This document shows positions 1 through 8,545 of a stretch of 64,000 nucleotides of DNA, piece after piece; within the stretch, counting starts at the first letter, position 1; each line of letters opens with the position of its first letter. The notes beneath the pieces are model-generated. The model was given only the letters and a program-made list of their open reading frames with translations. It ran no database searches and was not told where the DNA came from. A program made the position numbers and the translations under genes. Origin of the DNA: Pseudomonas extremorientalis (GTDB lineage Bacteria; Pseudomonadota; Gammaproteobacteria; Pseudomonadales; Pseudomonadaceae); contig NZ_MDGK01000060.1 in NCBI RefSeq assembly GCF_001870465.1, positions 1-64,000 on the forward strand. Reading direction: 5' to 3'.

Positions 1-65
1 GAGTGTCAGTCAGCACATCCATTGATTGACGCACCGCTATCGGGGGCAAGCCCCCTCCCACATTT
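1..65. repeat. REPIN, left part cut by window edge
   Basis: The right arm (about 38-65) is the REP palindrome with core GGGGGCAAGCCCCC followed by TCCCACA. The preceding bases match the spacer seen in complete REPINs further on, so this is the right half of a REPIN whose left arm lies outside the window. Confidence 0.85.
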
Positions 66-78
66 GATATGCATTTCG

Positions 79-2016
79 TCAGGGCCGGCTGAGCAGGTGG
101 CTCATGGCGGTTTTCAGCTTCATGGGCCTGACGGGCTTGTGCATCAAGGTATGCCCCAACTCACGTATCTGCTGCTTCAATTCATTGCTGTAGTTGGCGG
201 TGATCATCAACGCCGGCACCGCGCTCCCGCGCCGGGCGTTGATGCGGGCCACGGCGTCCACGCCGTTCTGGTCGTCGTCCAGATGGTAATCGGCAATCAA
301 CAGGTCCGCCTCGGCATGGTAGTTGTCCACCTGCCGCGCCAGGTCCTGTTCCGACAGCGCCGTGATCACCCGGCAGCCCCAGCCTTCGAGCAAGGTACGC
401 ATACCCGCGCAGATCGCCGCGTCGTTATCCAGCACCCGGGCACCTTGCAGGCGCTCGAGCAACGGCTCGCTCATGGAAGGCGCAGGCAGCGACTTGGGGG
501 CCGTGGCGCTCAACGGTACCTCCACCGAGAACATCGAGCCTTTGCCCGGCCAGGATCTGACGCTGATACGATGGCCGAGTATCCCGGCGATCTTTTCCAC
601 GATGGCCAGGCCCAGGCCCAGGCCGCGGTCCTGGTCCGGTCGCTGCACGTCGCCGCGTTTGAACTCCTGGAAAATCTCCTCCAAGCGCTCTTGGGCAATC
701 CCCATGCCGCTGTCCCACACCTGGATCAACAGGCGCTGCTGCTGACGCCGGCAACCCAGCACCACCCGCCCCTGGTAGGTGTAGCGAATGGCATTGCTGA
801 GCAGGTTGCGCAGGATCCGCGCCAGCAACTGGATGTCGCTGCGCACCAACGCAGAGCAGCCGACAAAGTGCAGCGCCAGGCCTTCGGCGCGGGCGAGCTG
901 GGTGTACTCGGCGGCGAGGTTGTCGAGCAACTCACTCAAGGCGAACGGCGCGATATCGGCCTTGATCACGCCAGCATCCAGCTTGGAAATATCCACCAGG
1001 GTCCCCAGCAGGTTTTCCACGTCTTCCAGGGAGTTGCTCACATTGCGCACCAGGGCTTCGCTGGGACGCTCCAGCAAGGCACTGGTGAACAGCCGCGCCG
1101 CATTCAACGGTTGCAACAGGTCATGGCTGACGGCGGCGAGAAACTTGGTTTTAGACAGGTTGGCCTGCTCGGCCTCGAGCTTGGCTTCGCGCAGGCGGGT
1201 TTCCATGCGACGGCGCTCGTCAATTTCCTTGAGCAACTGGTCATTGAGCGACGTAAGCTCCGAGGTGCGCTGGGCCACGCGCTGTTCCAGATGCTGGTAG
1301 GCCTGGTGCAAGGCTTCGGCCGTGCGGCGGCGTTCGGTGATATCGCGGATCAACACGAAGATCCCCACCACCTCGCCACTGGCCAGCATATTCGGGACAT
1401 AGGAACGCAGCATGTAGCGTTCCTGGTGGTTGATGTTGGTTTCGGCGAACTCGAAGGTCACGCTCTCCCCCGCCAAGGCACGGGCGACGTAGGCGTCCAG
1501 GCGCTGGCAATGCTGCTCGCTGTGCACTTCGCGCAGGCTCTGGCCGAGCATCATGCCGCGCGGCCAGCAGTACCATTCTTCATAAACCTTGTTGGTGAAC
1601 TCATAAACCAGGTCGGCATTCAGGTAGCCGATCAGCGCCGGCACGTTGTCGGTGATCAGGCGGATCCAGCGCTCGCTCTCCTGGGCTTTCTGCGCCGCCG
1701 CCTGTTCGCCACGCAGCGTTTCGGCGCGCAGGCGGGCGTTGATCAGCAGGTGGTTGCTGGCCTTGAGTTCGGCCATCGCCTGGTTCAACGCGTCGGTGCG
1801 CTCGCGCACTTGCTCGGCCAGCACCACCGAATGCTGGAAGGTGGTGTAGGGGTTGTTGCCCTGGGGCATGCCGGACTCGATGCGCTCGATCAGCGCCACA
1901 TTGATCCGCGCCAGCTTGAGGTTGTCCTGTTGCAGCCGGGCCAGTTGAGCGGGCAGATCAGCGCCGGCCTCGGGCAATGGCGACCCCGGTGAAGGTCTGG
2001 TTGATGTGCATGCCAT
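79..2016 (-). CDS. nahK: Hybrid sensor histidine kinase, NahK/ErcS'-like
   Basis: 645-residue kinase. N-terminal coiled coil (about 20-110), PAS domain (about 115-228), second coiled coil, HisKA with SHDLLQPLN (phospho-His H298), HATPase with the DSGMGI and GLGLGLAIV boxes, and a C-terminal receiver with probable phospho-Asp D576 (ADYHLDD) and Lys K627 (HKP). No transmembrane segment is evident, so it is probably cytoplasmic. In P. aeruginosa NahK is cotranscribed with the NO sensor NosP and feeds the HptB phosphorelay; the preceding FIST gene makes the same pairing here. The ATG at 2016 lies inside that gene (59-nt overlap) and is supported by a GGAGA box 8 nt upstream, so translational coupling is likely. 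The name rests on architecture plus neighbour. Confidence 0.85.
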   Translation of the reverse strand: MACTSTRPSPGSPLPEAGADLPAQLARLQQDNLKLARINVALIERIESGMPQGNNPYTTFQHSVVLAEQVRERTDALNQAMAELKASNHLLINARLRAETLRGEQAAAQKAQESERWIRLITDNVPALIGYLNADLVYEFTNKVYEEWYCWPRGMMLGQSLREVHSEQHCQRLDAYVARALAGESVTFEFAETNINHQERYMLRSYVPNMLASGEVVGIFVLIRDITERRRTAEALHQAYQHLEQRVAQRTSELTSLNDQLLKEIDERRRMETRLREAKLEAEQANLSKTKFLAAVSHDLLQPLNAARLFTSALLERPSEALVRNVSNSLEDVENLLGTLVDISKLDAGVIKADIAPFALSELLDNLAAEYTQLARAEGLALHFVGCSALVRSDIQLLARILRNLLSNAIRYTYQGRVVLGCRRQQQRLLIQVWDSGMGIAQERLEEIFQEFKRGDVQRPDQDRGLGLGLAIVEKIAGILGHRISVRSWPGKGSMFSVEVPLSATAPKSLPAPSMSEPLLERLQGARVLDNDAAICAGMRTLLEGWGCRVITALSEQDLARQVDNYHAEADLLIADYHLDDDQNGVDAVARINARRGSAVPALMITANYSNELKQQIRELGHTLMHKPVRPMKLKTAMSHLLSRP

Positions 2017-3103
2017 TGAACTGTTCTCCGTAGGTGTTGAAACCCATCACCCGCTGGTCCCGCAAGTAACCGCCGAGCTGTTCGAGGGTGCCGTTGTCCT
2101 CCAGCTCCAGGCGGCGCAAAAAGCAATCGCAGCCGATGGTCAGCAACATGTCGCCGAGGCGCGCTTGCAGGCCGTCGAACAGAGCCTGCAGGTTCGGCAG
2201 CAGCGGGCCGGGCGTCATCACCGTCAGCACGATGCCGTTTTCCACCGCGCAGTAGAAACTCAGGCTGAGGTCTTCATGCACCTGCTGGATAGCGCGCACG
2301 TAGTATTGGTCGTGGATACGCACCGCCAACGGGTGGGCGGCGAACGTGCGGTGGTCGAGGTCGGCCACCGCCACGCCGATATGCCGCGCGTACTCTTCGG
2401 CGGCGGGCTCGGCGTTGAGCTCGAACACGCGGCGTGACGCGCTGTCGGCGCCGGTCACCACCAGTTTTTCCGTGCGCGGCAGGATATGGTGGGTGGTGAA
2501 CACCTCGAAATCCAGCCAGGTGTTGACCAGCATCACCACCGCCGCGCCGCTGTGGAACACGCCGTTGAAGTACACGTGGGTGTGGGTGAGGAAGTTGTCG
2601 TCACCGGCCGAACCGCCGAAATGCGGGATATCCCCAAGAGCCGCGCTAAGGGCGGCGAGGACCATTTCTTCGCGGCTGGACAGGCCGTCAAGCAGGGTCA
2701 GCGCAAACGTGTTGCCCTTGATCGGCGCCAGGGTGTTGCTGCGACAGCCGCCGACCAGACGTTCGACCATGTCCTGGGCACCGATCAGGCTGAAGTGCTC
2801 GACCTGATCGATCAGCTCGGTGGCGATGGAAAAGTGCGCGTGGTTAAAGCCCATCGCGGTGATGCAATTACGGCCGTAGCCTTGGGGCGTGATTTCGCCG
2901 GCGCTGGTGCAGCCGACCACACGCACCTTGCCGAAGCACTGTTGCAGGGCCTGGCCAAGGGCCTGGAGGTCGTAGGACGCGGAACAGAAAAACAGCACAA
3001 AACCCAGGTACGGGTGCAGCAGTTGCTGGGCCAATTCCTCGGCGGCCTGCCCGGCATCGGTGGCCTGGGACATGGCGCTGACTACGCCTTCACTGTTGTG
3101 CAT
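1958..3103 (-). CDS. nosP: FIST-domain sensor, NosP-like
   Basis: 381-residue protein with a FIST_N region (about 35-225) and FIST_C region (about 230-365), no signal peptide and no membrane segment. FIST proteins are small-ligand sensors; NosP of P. aeruginosa binds heme and nitric oxide and inhibits its partner kinase NahK, affecting biofilm dispersal. The downstream gene is a NahK-like hybrid kinase, which supports this assignment over a generic FIST protein. A strong Shine-Dalgarno (GGGGAGG) precedes the ATG at 3103. Heme binding is inferred from the family and was not checked by a residue alignment. Confidence 0.8.
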   Translation of the reverse strand: MHNSEGVVSAMSQATDAGQAAEELAQQLLHPYLGFVLFFCSASYDLQALGQALQQCFGKVRVVGCTSAGEITPQGYGRNCITAMGFNHAHFSIATELIDQVEHFSLIGAQDMVERLVGGCRSNTLAPIKGNTFALTLLDGLSSREEMVLAALSAALGDIPHFGGSAGDDNFLTHTHVYFNGVFHSGAAVVMLVNTWLDFEVFTTHHILPRTEKLVVTGADSASRRVFELNAEPAAEEYARHIGVAVADLDHRTFAAHPLAVRIHDQYYVRAIQQVHEDLSLSFYCAVENGIVLTVMTPGPLLPNLQALFDGLQARLGDMLLTIGCDCFLRRLELEDNGTLEQLGGYLRDQRVMGFNTYGEQFNGMHINQTFTGVAIARGRR

Positions 3104-3234
3104 CGTTGCCTCCCCCTCTGAAGCATCAGTGTACGAAGGGCCTGGGCATGGGCCTATGCTACTTGGGTACTGGGTGGGGGATGCGATGGGATGAGGCTTT
3201 CAAGACCACTCTCTCAAAAGCCAATGGAGATCCA

Positions 3235-3326
3235 ATGTGGGAGGGGGCTTGCCCCCGATTGCAGTGTATCAGTCGATGCATGAGTGATTGATCCACCGCT
3301 ATCGGGGGCAAGCCCCCTCCCACATT
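3235..3326. repeat. REPIN (inverted REP pair)
   Basis: Two inverted copies of the GGGGGCTTGCCCCC palindrome, each with the flanking TGTGGGA/TCCCACA, separated by about 45 bp. It lies between the porin remnant and nosP. Confidence 0.9.
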
Positions 3327-3345
3327 TTGATTGCATTTCAGATGA

Positions 3346-3738
3346 CTACCACGTGAGGACAGCACCTACGGCAAAGGTATCGGTGTCTTCATTTTGGGCA
3401 TGGGTGTCATGCGCCTCGATCTGGAACTGGTTGTACTCCGCCACCAGCTTCAGGTTGTCGCCGAGCTTGAGGTCGTCCACCTGCTTGGTCATGTTGAAGC
3501 CCAGGTAGTTGGGCAAGAAGCCCATCTTCACACGCGACTGGCGGCGGTCGTATTGGTCACCGGCACGGTCGACGTCACTATTGACGTAGAAGGCGTTGAT
3601 GTAGCCATCGGTGGAGAAGGTGGTTTCGTCCTTGTCGTACAGCATGATTTCGGCGTCGGCGAATGGGCTGAGGCCCAGGCCCAGGCCGAGGATAAAGGCA
3701 GGTAACAGACGCAGGGGGACGTTCTTATTATTATGCAT
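3346..3738 (-). pseudogene. Internally deleted outer-membrane porin
   Basis: 130-residue in-frame ORF. Residues 1-29 are a signal peptide ending FADA, 30-92 read as the first strands of a Gram-negative porin (STDGYINAFY, RQSRVKMGFLPNYLGFN), and 93-130 read as the last strands ending VGAVLTW with the C-terminal aromatic residue that porins need for outer-membrane assembly. Such porins usually have about 350-450 residues, so the middle two thirds appear to be missing. The junction lies near two similar 15-mers (GACGACCTCAAGCTC and GACAACCTGAAGCTG, about 3447-3480), suggesting deletion between short repeats. The start is the ATG at 3738; the longer upstream extension has no signal peptide. A 130-residue product could not form a barrel. 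Confidence 0.7.
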
Positions 3739-3883
3739 GGTGCGCTCCGCAACGGGGACTTGATGTCGGAGGCGATTATCAAAAGGAGGTGGGCCATGGC
3801 ATACGCTGCCTTGGCCCTGATTTGCGGATGCTTTGGAAAGGCAGCGGGTGCCCGGCAAGTTCGGTTTAGTCCAGGCCCGGCAC

Positions 3884-4696
3884 TTAGGATGTAAGACCGG
3901 CCTTGACCAACATGCCCACGGCCACCACGACACACAGGCTGGCAAACCCCACTTGCAAGGTACGCGCAGGAATCACCGAACACAGGCGCCGACCGGCGAG
4001 CATGCCGCCGATACTCGCGGCGATAAACACCCAACCCACCGGCTCGATGCGCACACCGGCATGCAACGCGCCGGCCACGCCGATCAACGACAGCAGGCTG
4101 ATCACCATCAGGGAGGTGGCGACGATGCCGCGCATCTGCACGTCGGTGAGTTGCTTGAATGCCGGCACGATCAGGAAGCCACCGCCGACACCAAGCAGGC
4201 CGGACACCGCACCGGTCACTGCGCCGAGAGCGGCCAGGGTCGCGCTGCATTTGGCAGTCCAGGCCAGGCGCCCGGTGTGCTGGTCGAGCATGCAGTTCTT
4301 CTGGCCCCAGGAGGCGGTGCCGTGGTCACTCGGCCCTGCCTCGGGTTTTTCCCGCTGCAACATGCGCCAGGCCACCAGCACCATCAATGCGCTGAACAGC
4401 CCCATCAACAGGGCTTCCGGCAATTGGTGGGCGAGATACACCCCCACCGGCGAAAACAGCGCGCCAAGCAAGGCGATCAGCAACGCCGCGCGGTAGCGCA
4501 CCAGGCCATGGCGCAAACCATCGACCGCCCCCACCGCAGCCGCCGCGCCCACGGCGAGCAGTGACACCGGCGCCGCCTGGGTCATGCTCAAACCCAGGCC
4601 CAGCACCAGCGCCGGCACCCCGAGGATGCCGCCACCGGCGCCGGTCAGGCCCATGACCAGGCCCATCAACAATCCCAACACACTGGCGAGCAGCAT
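3884..4696 (-). CDS. TauE/SafE-family sulfite exporter
   Basis: 270-residue polytopic membrane protein with about eight hydrophobic segments. It has the family's two related halves, each with a Gly-rich loop (GLTGAGGGILGVPAL near the start, GLLGVGGGFLIVPAF in the middle). TauE/SafE proteins export sulfite, sulfoacetate and related anions. The gene abuts the upstream SQR-like gene with no gap. In bigR-type operons this protein exports the sulfite formed from persulfide, and that role is inferred here from the neighbours. Confidence 0.85.
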   Translation of the reverse strand: MLLASVLGLLMGLVMGLTGAGGGILGVPALVLGLGLSMTQAAPVSLLAVGAAAAVGAVDGLRHGLVRYRAALLIALLGALFSPVGVYLAHQLPEALLMGLFSALMVLVAWRMLQREKPEAGPSDHGTASWGQKNCMLDQHTGRLAWTAKCSATLAALGAVTGAVSGLLGVGGGFLIVPAFKQLTDVQMRGIVATSLMVISLLSLIGVAGALHAGVRIEPVGWVFIAASIGGMLAGRRLCSVIPARTLQVGFASLCVVVAVGMLVKAGLTS

Positions 4697-5941
4697 TCAG
4701 TCCACCTTGCTCAGGCGGGTCAGCCATTCGCGGCCCTTGAGCATGCCGTTCCAGTAGAACCACGGCAGCAAGGTCGCCTTGAGGAACCACATCGAACGAC
4801 GCGCCCGGGTCGGGTCCAGGGGAAAGGTCGGCAGCAGCTTGCCGCCATAGCCAAACTCGGCGAGCACCACCTTGCCCTTCTCCACCGTCAAGGGGCAGGA
4901 ACCGTAGCCGTCATATTTGAGCGGCAACGGCGCCTGTTTGCGCAGGGCCAGCAGGTTTTCGGCAACCACCACGATTTGCTTGCGCACCGCTGCGGCGGTC
5001 TTGGCGTTGGTGGTGCCGCACACGTCGCCCAGGCCGAAGATATGCGGATACCGCAGGTGCTGCAGGCTATGGGGGTTCACCTCACACCAACCGGCGGCGT
5101 CGGCGAGTGGGCTTTGGCGGATAAAATCCGGGGACACTTGCGGTGGCACCACGTGCAGCAGGTCGAAGGTTTTCTCCTCGACGCGGACGTTACCCTCGGG
5201 GTCCTTCACCTCGAACCAGGCCTTGCGCGCAGGGCCATCGACTTTCACCAGGTTGGCATTGAACGCCAGGCGGGCGTTGTATTTTTCCACGTATTTCATC
5301 AGCGGCGGCACAAAGGTCGCCACCCCGAACAGTGCGGCGCCGGCCAGGTTGAATTCGACGTCGATATTGTTCAGCGTGCCCTGTTTGAGCCAGTGATCGC
5401 AGGACAGGTACATGGCTTTCTGCGGCGCACCCGCGCATTTGATCGGCATGGCCGGCTGGGTGAAGATCGCCTTGCCGCCCTTGAGTTGCTGCACCAACTG
5501 CCAGGTGTAAGCAGCGTGCTGGTAACTGTAGTTGGATGTGACGCCATGTTTGCCCAGGGAGTCTTGCAGCCCCTCGACCTTTTCCCAGGCCAGGCGCAGG
5601 CCGGGGCAGACGATCAGGTTGTTCCAGGTGACGCGCTGACCGCTGTCGAGCACCAGGGTCTGCGCATCGGGCAGCAGTTCGGTGACGGCGGCCTGTACCC
5701 AGGTGACGCCATTGGGCAGGACGTCGGCCAGTGGGCGGCGGGTTTTCTTCACGTCGTAGGCACCGCCGCCGACCAGGGTCCAGGCGGGCTGGTAGCAGTG
5801 GTGGTCGCTCGGTTCGATCAGGGTGATATGCAGGTGGGGATCGCGCTTGAGCAGGCTGGCCAGCAGGCCGATGCCCGCCGAGCCGCCGCCGATGACTACG
5901 ATATCGCCACTGATGGTAGGGCCCCAGTGTTGGTCGGTCAT
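4697..5941 (-). CDS. Sulfide:quinone oxidoreductase-like flavoprotein
   Basis: 414-residue FAD protein of the pyridine-nucleotide-disulfide oxidoreductase fold. It has an N-terminal dinucleotide motif (VVIGGGSAGIG), a CAGAPQK segment and a GDVCGTTNAKTAAAVRKQ segment near the C-terminus, as in SQR and human SQRDL-like enzymes. SQR oxidises H2S to persulfide or polysulfide and passes electrons to quinone at the inner membrane. It sits between an ArsR-type regulator and TauE/SafE and opposite a persulfide-dioxygenase-type gene, which supports sulfide detoxification rather than a generic NADH dehydrogenase. Confidence 0.85.
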   Translation of the reverse strand: MTDQHWGPTISGDIVVIGGGSAGIGLLASLLKRDPHLHITLIEPSDHHCYQPAWTLVGGGAYDVKKTRRPLADVLPNGVTWVQAAVTELLPDAQTLVLDSGQRVTWNNLIVCPGLRLAWEKVEGLQDSLGKHGVTSNYSYQHAAYTWQLVQQLKGGKAIFTQPAMPIKCAGAPQKAMYLSCDHWLKQGTLNNIDVEFNLAGAALFGVATFVPPLMKYVEKYNARLAFNANLVKVDGPARKAWFEVKDPEGNVRVEEKTFDLLHVVPPQVSPDFIRQSPLADAAGWCEVNPHSLQHLRYPHIFGLGDVCGTTNAKTAAAVRKQIVVVAENLLALRKQAPLPLKYDGYGSCPLTVEKGKVVLAEFGYGGKLLPTFPLDPTRARRSMWFLKATLLPWFYWNGMLKGREWLTRLSKVD

Positions 5942-5991
5942 GGTCTATCGCCTTTGTAATACATGCACACAAGGGTCGCTGCCGGATGGCG

Positions 5992-6327
5992 TCACGCCCA
6001 GCTTTTTATGACCGCGCCGCAGTACAGCCCGGACAGGGTTTTCATCACTTGAATCACTTCATGGCTGGCCAGCCCGTAGAAAATGTATTTGCCTTCCCGA
6101 CGGGTGGCCACCAACCCTTCGTCACGCAGGATGCCCAACTGTTGTGACAGCGTGGGCTGGCGCACGCCGGTCAGGGCTTCCAGCTCGCCGACATTGCGCT
6201 CGCCCTGGGTCAGCTGGCACAGGATGAGCAAGCGATCCTCATTGGCCAGGGCCTTGAGCAAGGAGCAGGCCTTGGACGCCGATGCGCGCAACTGGGCAAC
6301 TTCGCCTTCACTCAGAGTAGATTCCAT
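5992..6327 (-). CDS. bigR: ArsR-family regulator, BigR-like
   Basis: 111-residue winged-helix repressor. The HTH runs roughly 25-85 (VGELEALTGVRQPTLSQQLGILRDEGLV). Cys37 and Cys103 are 66 residues apart, the same spacing as the redox pair C42/C108 of Xylella BigR, which forms a disulfide or polysulfide bridge on exposure to reactive sulfur and releases DNA. The ATG at 6327 is preceded by GAGG. A longer in-frame ORF from 6423 would cover the whole promoter region and overlap the divergent start, so it was rejected. It probably represses both its own sqr-tauE operon and the divergent hydrolase gene. Confidence 0.85.
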   Translation of the reverse strand: MESTLSEGEVAQLRASASKACSLLKALANEDRLLILCQLTQGERNVGELEALTGVRQPTLSQQLGILRDEGLVATRREGKYIFYGLASHEVIQVMKTLSGLYCGAVIKSWA

Positions 6328-6421
6328 TTGCCTCGGGTCCTTTGTGTCACTTAAGCTCGAAACATTATGTGAAAACGTAAACTGATTGTAACTACTTTTT
6401 TCTCCATCGGGGACGTTCGCC
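6328..6421. promoter_or_regulatory. Divergent bigR / hydrolase promoter region
   Basis: 94-bp intergenic region, AT-rich between about 6350 and 6405 in a GC-rich neighbourhood. It must hold both divergent promoters and probably the BigR operator. I could not identify one unambiguous palindrome. Confidence 0.5.
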
Positions 6422-7285
6422 ATGCCAGCGTTGATTCAAGCCTTTCTGGACGAGGCATCGTCGACCTACACCTACGTCGTCTATGAAACCGACGGCGGCC
6501 CGTGCGCCATTGTCGACTCAGTGCTCAACTACGATCCGGCCTCGGGGCGCACCGACACCGCCCAGGCCGATAACGTCATCGCGTTCGTGCGCGAGCACGG
6601 CTTGCAGGTGCAGTGGCTGCTGGAAACCCACGCCCACGCCGACCACCTGTCGGCGGCGCCCTACCTGCGCCGCACCTTGGGCGGCAAGATCGCGATTGGC
6701 CAGGCCATCAGCAAAGTCCAGGGTGTGTTCAAGCACCTGTTCAACCTGGAGCCGGAATTCCGTGTGGATGGCTCGCAGTTCGATCATCTGTTTGCGCCGG
6801 ATGAGGTGTTTCATATCGGCAATATCAAGGCCCAGGCGCTGCATGTGCCAGGGCATACACCGGCGGACATGGCCTACCTGATCGACGGCCGATTGATCCT
6901 GGTGGGTGACACGCTGTTCATGCCGGATGTCGGTACCGCCCGCTGTGATTTCCCCGGCGGGGATGCGCGGCAGTTGTATGCATCGATGCGCAAGTTGCTG
7001 GCCTTTCCGTTGGAAACCGAACTGTACGTGTGCCATGACTACCCGCCCGAAAGCCGCGAGGCGAAGTGCCGGACCACAGTGGCCGAGCAACGCGCAGGGA
7101 ATATCCATGTGCATGACGGCGTGGATGAAGCGGCGTTTGTAGAAATGCGCACCCGACGCGACGCCGGGCTGGGGATGCCGACGCTGCTGCTGCCGGCGAT
7201 CCAGGTGAATGTGCGGGCGGGGAATATGCCGCCGGCGGAAGATAACGGGGTGGTGTACCTGAAGATTCCGCTCAACCAGCTCTGA
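6422..7285 (+). CDS. MBL-fold persulfide dioxygenase-type hydrolase (Blh-like)
   Basis: 287-residue metallo-beta-lactamase-fold enzyme with the metal motif THAHADH (H70, H72, D74, H75) and later metal ligands in HVPGHTPADM, VGDTLF and CHDYPP. It resembles the Blh/ETHE1 persulfide dioxygenases that oxidise persulfide to sulfite. Divergent transcription from bigR-sqr-tauE gives a complete route: sulfide to persulfide (SQR), persulfide to sulfite (this enzyme), sulfite out (TauE). A GGGGAC element lies about 8 nt before the ATG. Confidence 0.85.
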   Translation: MPALIQAFLDEASSTYTYVVYETDGGPCAIVDSVLNYDPASGRTDTAQADNVIAFVREHGLQVQWLLETHAHADHLSAAPYLRRTLGGKIAIGQAISKVQGVFKHLFNLEPEFRVDGSQFDHLFAPDEVFHIGNIKAQALHVPGHTPADMAYLIDGRLILVGDTLFMPDVGTARCDFPGGDARQLYASMRKLLAFPLETELYVCHDYPPESREAKCRTTVAEQRAGNIHVHDGVDEAAFVEMRTRRDAGLGMPTLLLPAIQVNVRAGNMPPAEDNGVVYLKIPLNQL

Positions 7286-7292
7286 ATCGCGC

Positions 7293-8510
7293 TTACTCAA
7301 AGTACGACGACTTGGAGGGCGCAAGCCCCGACCACAATTCGTCGACATGCTTGAAGCCCCACTCCTCGGCGCTTTCACGGCCGATGATCTTGTCCGGTTG
7401 CTCAGCCAGGTTCAGCACCGACTGGGGAATCGGTATGCCTGAATGCGCCGAAAAGAACACCTTGACCTTGGGGGTCAGCAGCGACGCGGGGCTTTGTTCG
7501 ACGACCACGCCAATGCGCCCGCTTTCCAGGCGCACCAAGGCGCCGATGGGGTAAATACCTACGCAACGGACAAACGCCTGGAACACCCGGGCATCGAAGT
7601 GTCCCTTCCATTCGGCCATTTTCTGGATCGCCTCCGCGGGCCCCCACCCTTGTTTGTAGGGGCGCTCCGAGGTGATCGCATCATAGACATCGCACACCGC
7701 GCCCATTTGCGCGAACAGGCTGATCTGGTCCTGCGCCAGGCCAAGGGGATAGCCGCTGCCGTCGGATTTCTCGTGGTGATGCAAGCATACATCCAGCACC
7801 AGGGCGCTGATCTGCGGGCATAGCCGCAACATCTGCGCGCCTTCCACCGGGTGCTGGCGTACGGTACAGAACTCCGCCTCGGTCAGCCCGGCCGGCTTGC
7901 TCAAGATCTGCTCGGGAATGGCCATTTTCCCAACATCATGAAACAGCCCCGCCAACCCGGCTTCCTGGACCAGTTCCGGCGACAGGTTCAATTGCCGCGC
8001 CAGCGCGATCATCAAGCCACTGACCGCGACGGAATGCATATAGGTGTATTCATTGGCCTTTTTCAGGCGCACCAGGCTAAGCAAGGCATGGGGATGACGC
8101 AGCATGGAGCGGGAGATGTCCTCCACCAGGCTGGCCACTTGACGAACCTCCACCGCCCGCCCCATGCGCAGGTCACTGAACATACTGACCACGGCACGCT
8201 TGGCGACCGCGCACACCTTCACTGCGCGCGCCACCTCCGCTTTCATCTCCACCGGGGCAGGCACCCGAGCGCGGGGTGTGGCAGGTTGTTTGACCGTGAC
8301 CGGCGCCGGTGGGGCCGGTTGGGGTTCGTCGCAGCCTTTTGCGGTATCGATCCAGACCCGCTGGACCTGCGACGTCAGCAAACGCTGCCGGTCCTCTTCA
8401 CGGTCCAGTAAAAAGCTGCTCTTCCAGAACCCATGGCCGATCCACGGGCCGTCCAGTTTGTGTAGATACATTCCCAGCATCACTTGGGAACACGCAATAC
8501 ACTTGAGCAT
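7293..8510 (-). CDS. HD-GYP cyclic-di-GMP phosphodiesterase with N-terminal DUF3391
   Basis: 405 residues. A short DUF3391-like N-terminus (about 1-60) is followed by a Pro-rich linker (about 61-88) and an HD-GYP domain (about 120-330). Catalytic signatures are intact: FHDVGKM (H191, D192), HHE (245-247) and GSGYP (251-255). It is predicted to hydrolyse c-di-GMP to pGpG/GMP. It is cytoplasmic, with no membrane segment. It ends 8 bp from the convergent hydrolase gene. A GGGGGGATG stretch precedes the ATG at 8510. Confidence 0.85.
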   Translation of the reverse strand: MLKCIACSQVMLGMYLHKLDGPWIGHGFWKSSFLLDREEDRQRLLTSQVQRVWIDTAKGCDEPQPAPPAPVTVKQPATPRARVPAPVEMKAEVARAVKVCAVAKRAVVSMFSDLRMGRAVEVRQVASLVEDISRSMLRHPHALLSLVRLKKANEYTYMHSVAVSGLMIALARQLNLSPELVQEAGLAGLFHDVGKMAIPEQILSKPAGLTEAEFCTVRQHPVEGAQMLRLCPQISALVLDVCLHHHEKSDGSGYPLGLAQDQISLFAQMGAVCDVYDAITSERPYKQGWGPAEAIQKMAEWKGHFDARVFQAFVRCVGIYPIGALVRLESGRIGVVVEQSPASLLTPKVKVFFSAHSGIPIPQSVLNLAEQPDKIIGRESAEEWGFKHVDELWSGLAPSKSSYFE

Positions 8511-8545
8511 TTATCATCCCCCCAAAGGCATGACCTGCCTGGCGA

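Noticed and set aside
22..1992. Long plus-strand ORF (656 codons) opposite the histidine kinase
   Set aside because: It is antisense to a kinase with all catalytic motifs. The translation is low-complexity, rich in His/Gln/Gly, with no domain; a GC-rich shadow frame.
6328..6423. Longer ArsR-type ORF starting at 6423
   Set aside because: It would occupy the whole divergent promoter region and overlap the opposite start codon; the internal ATG at 6327 has a Shine-Dalgarno and matches the family start.
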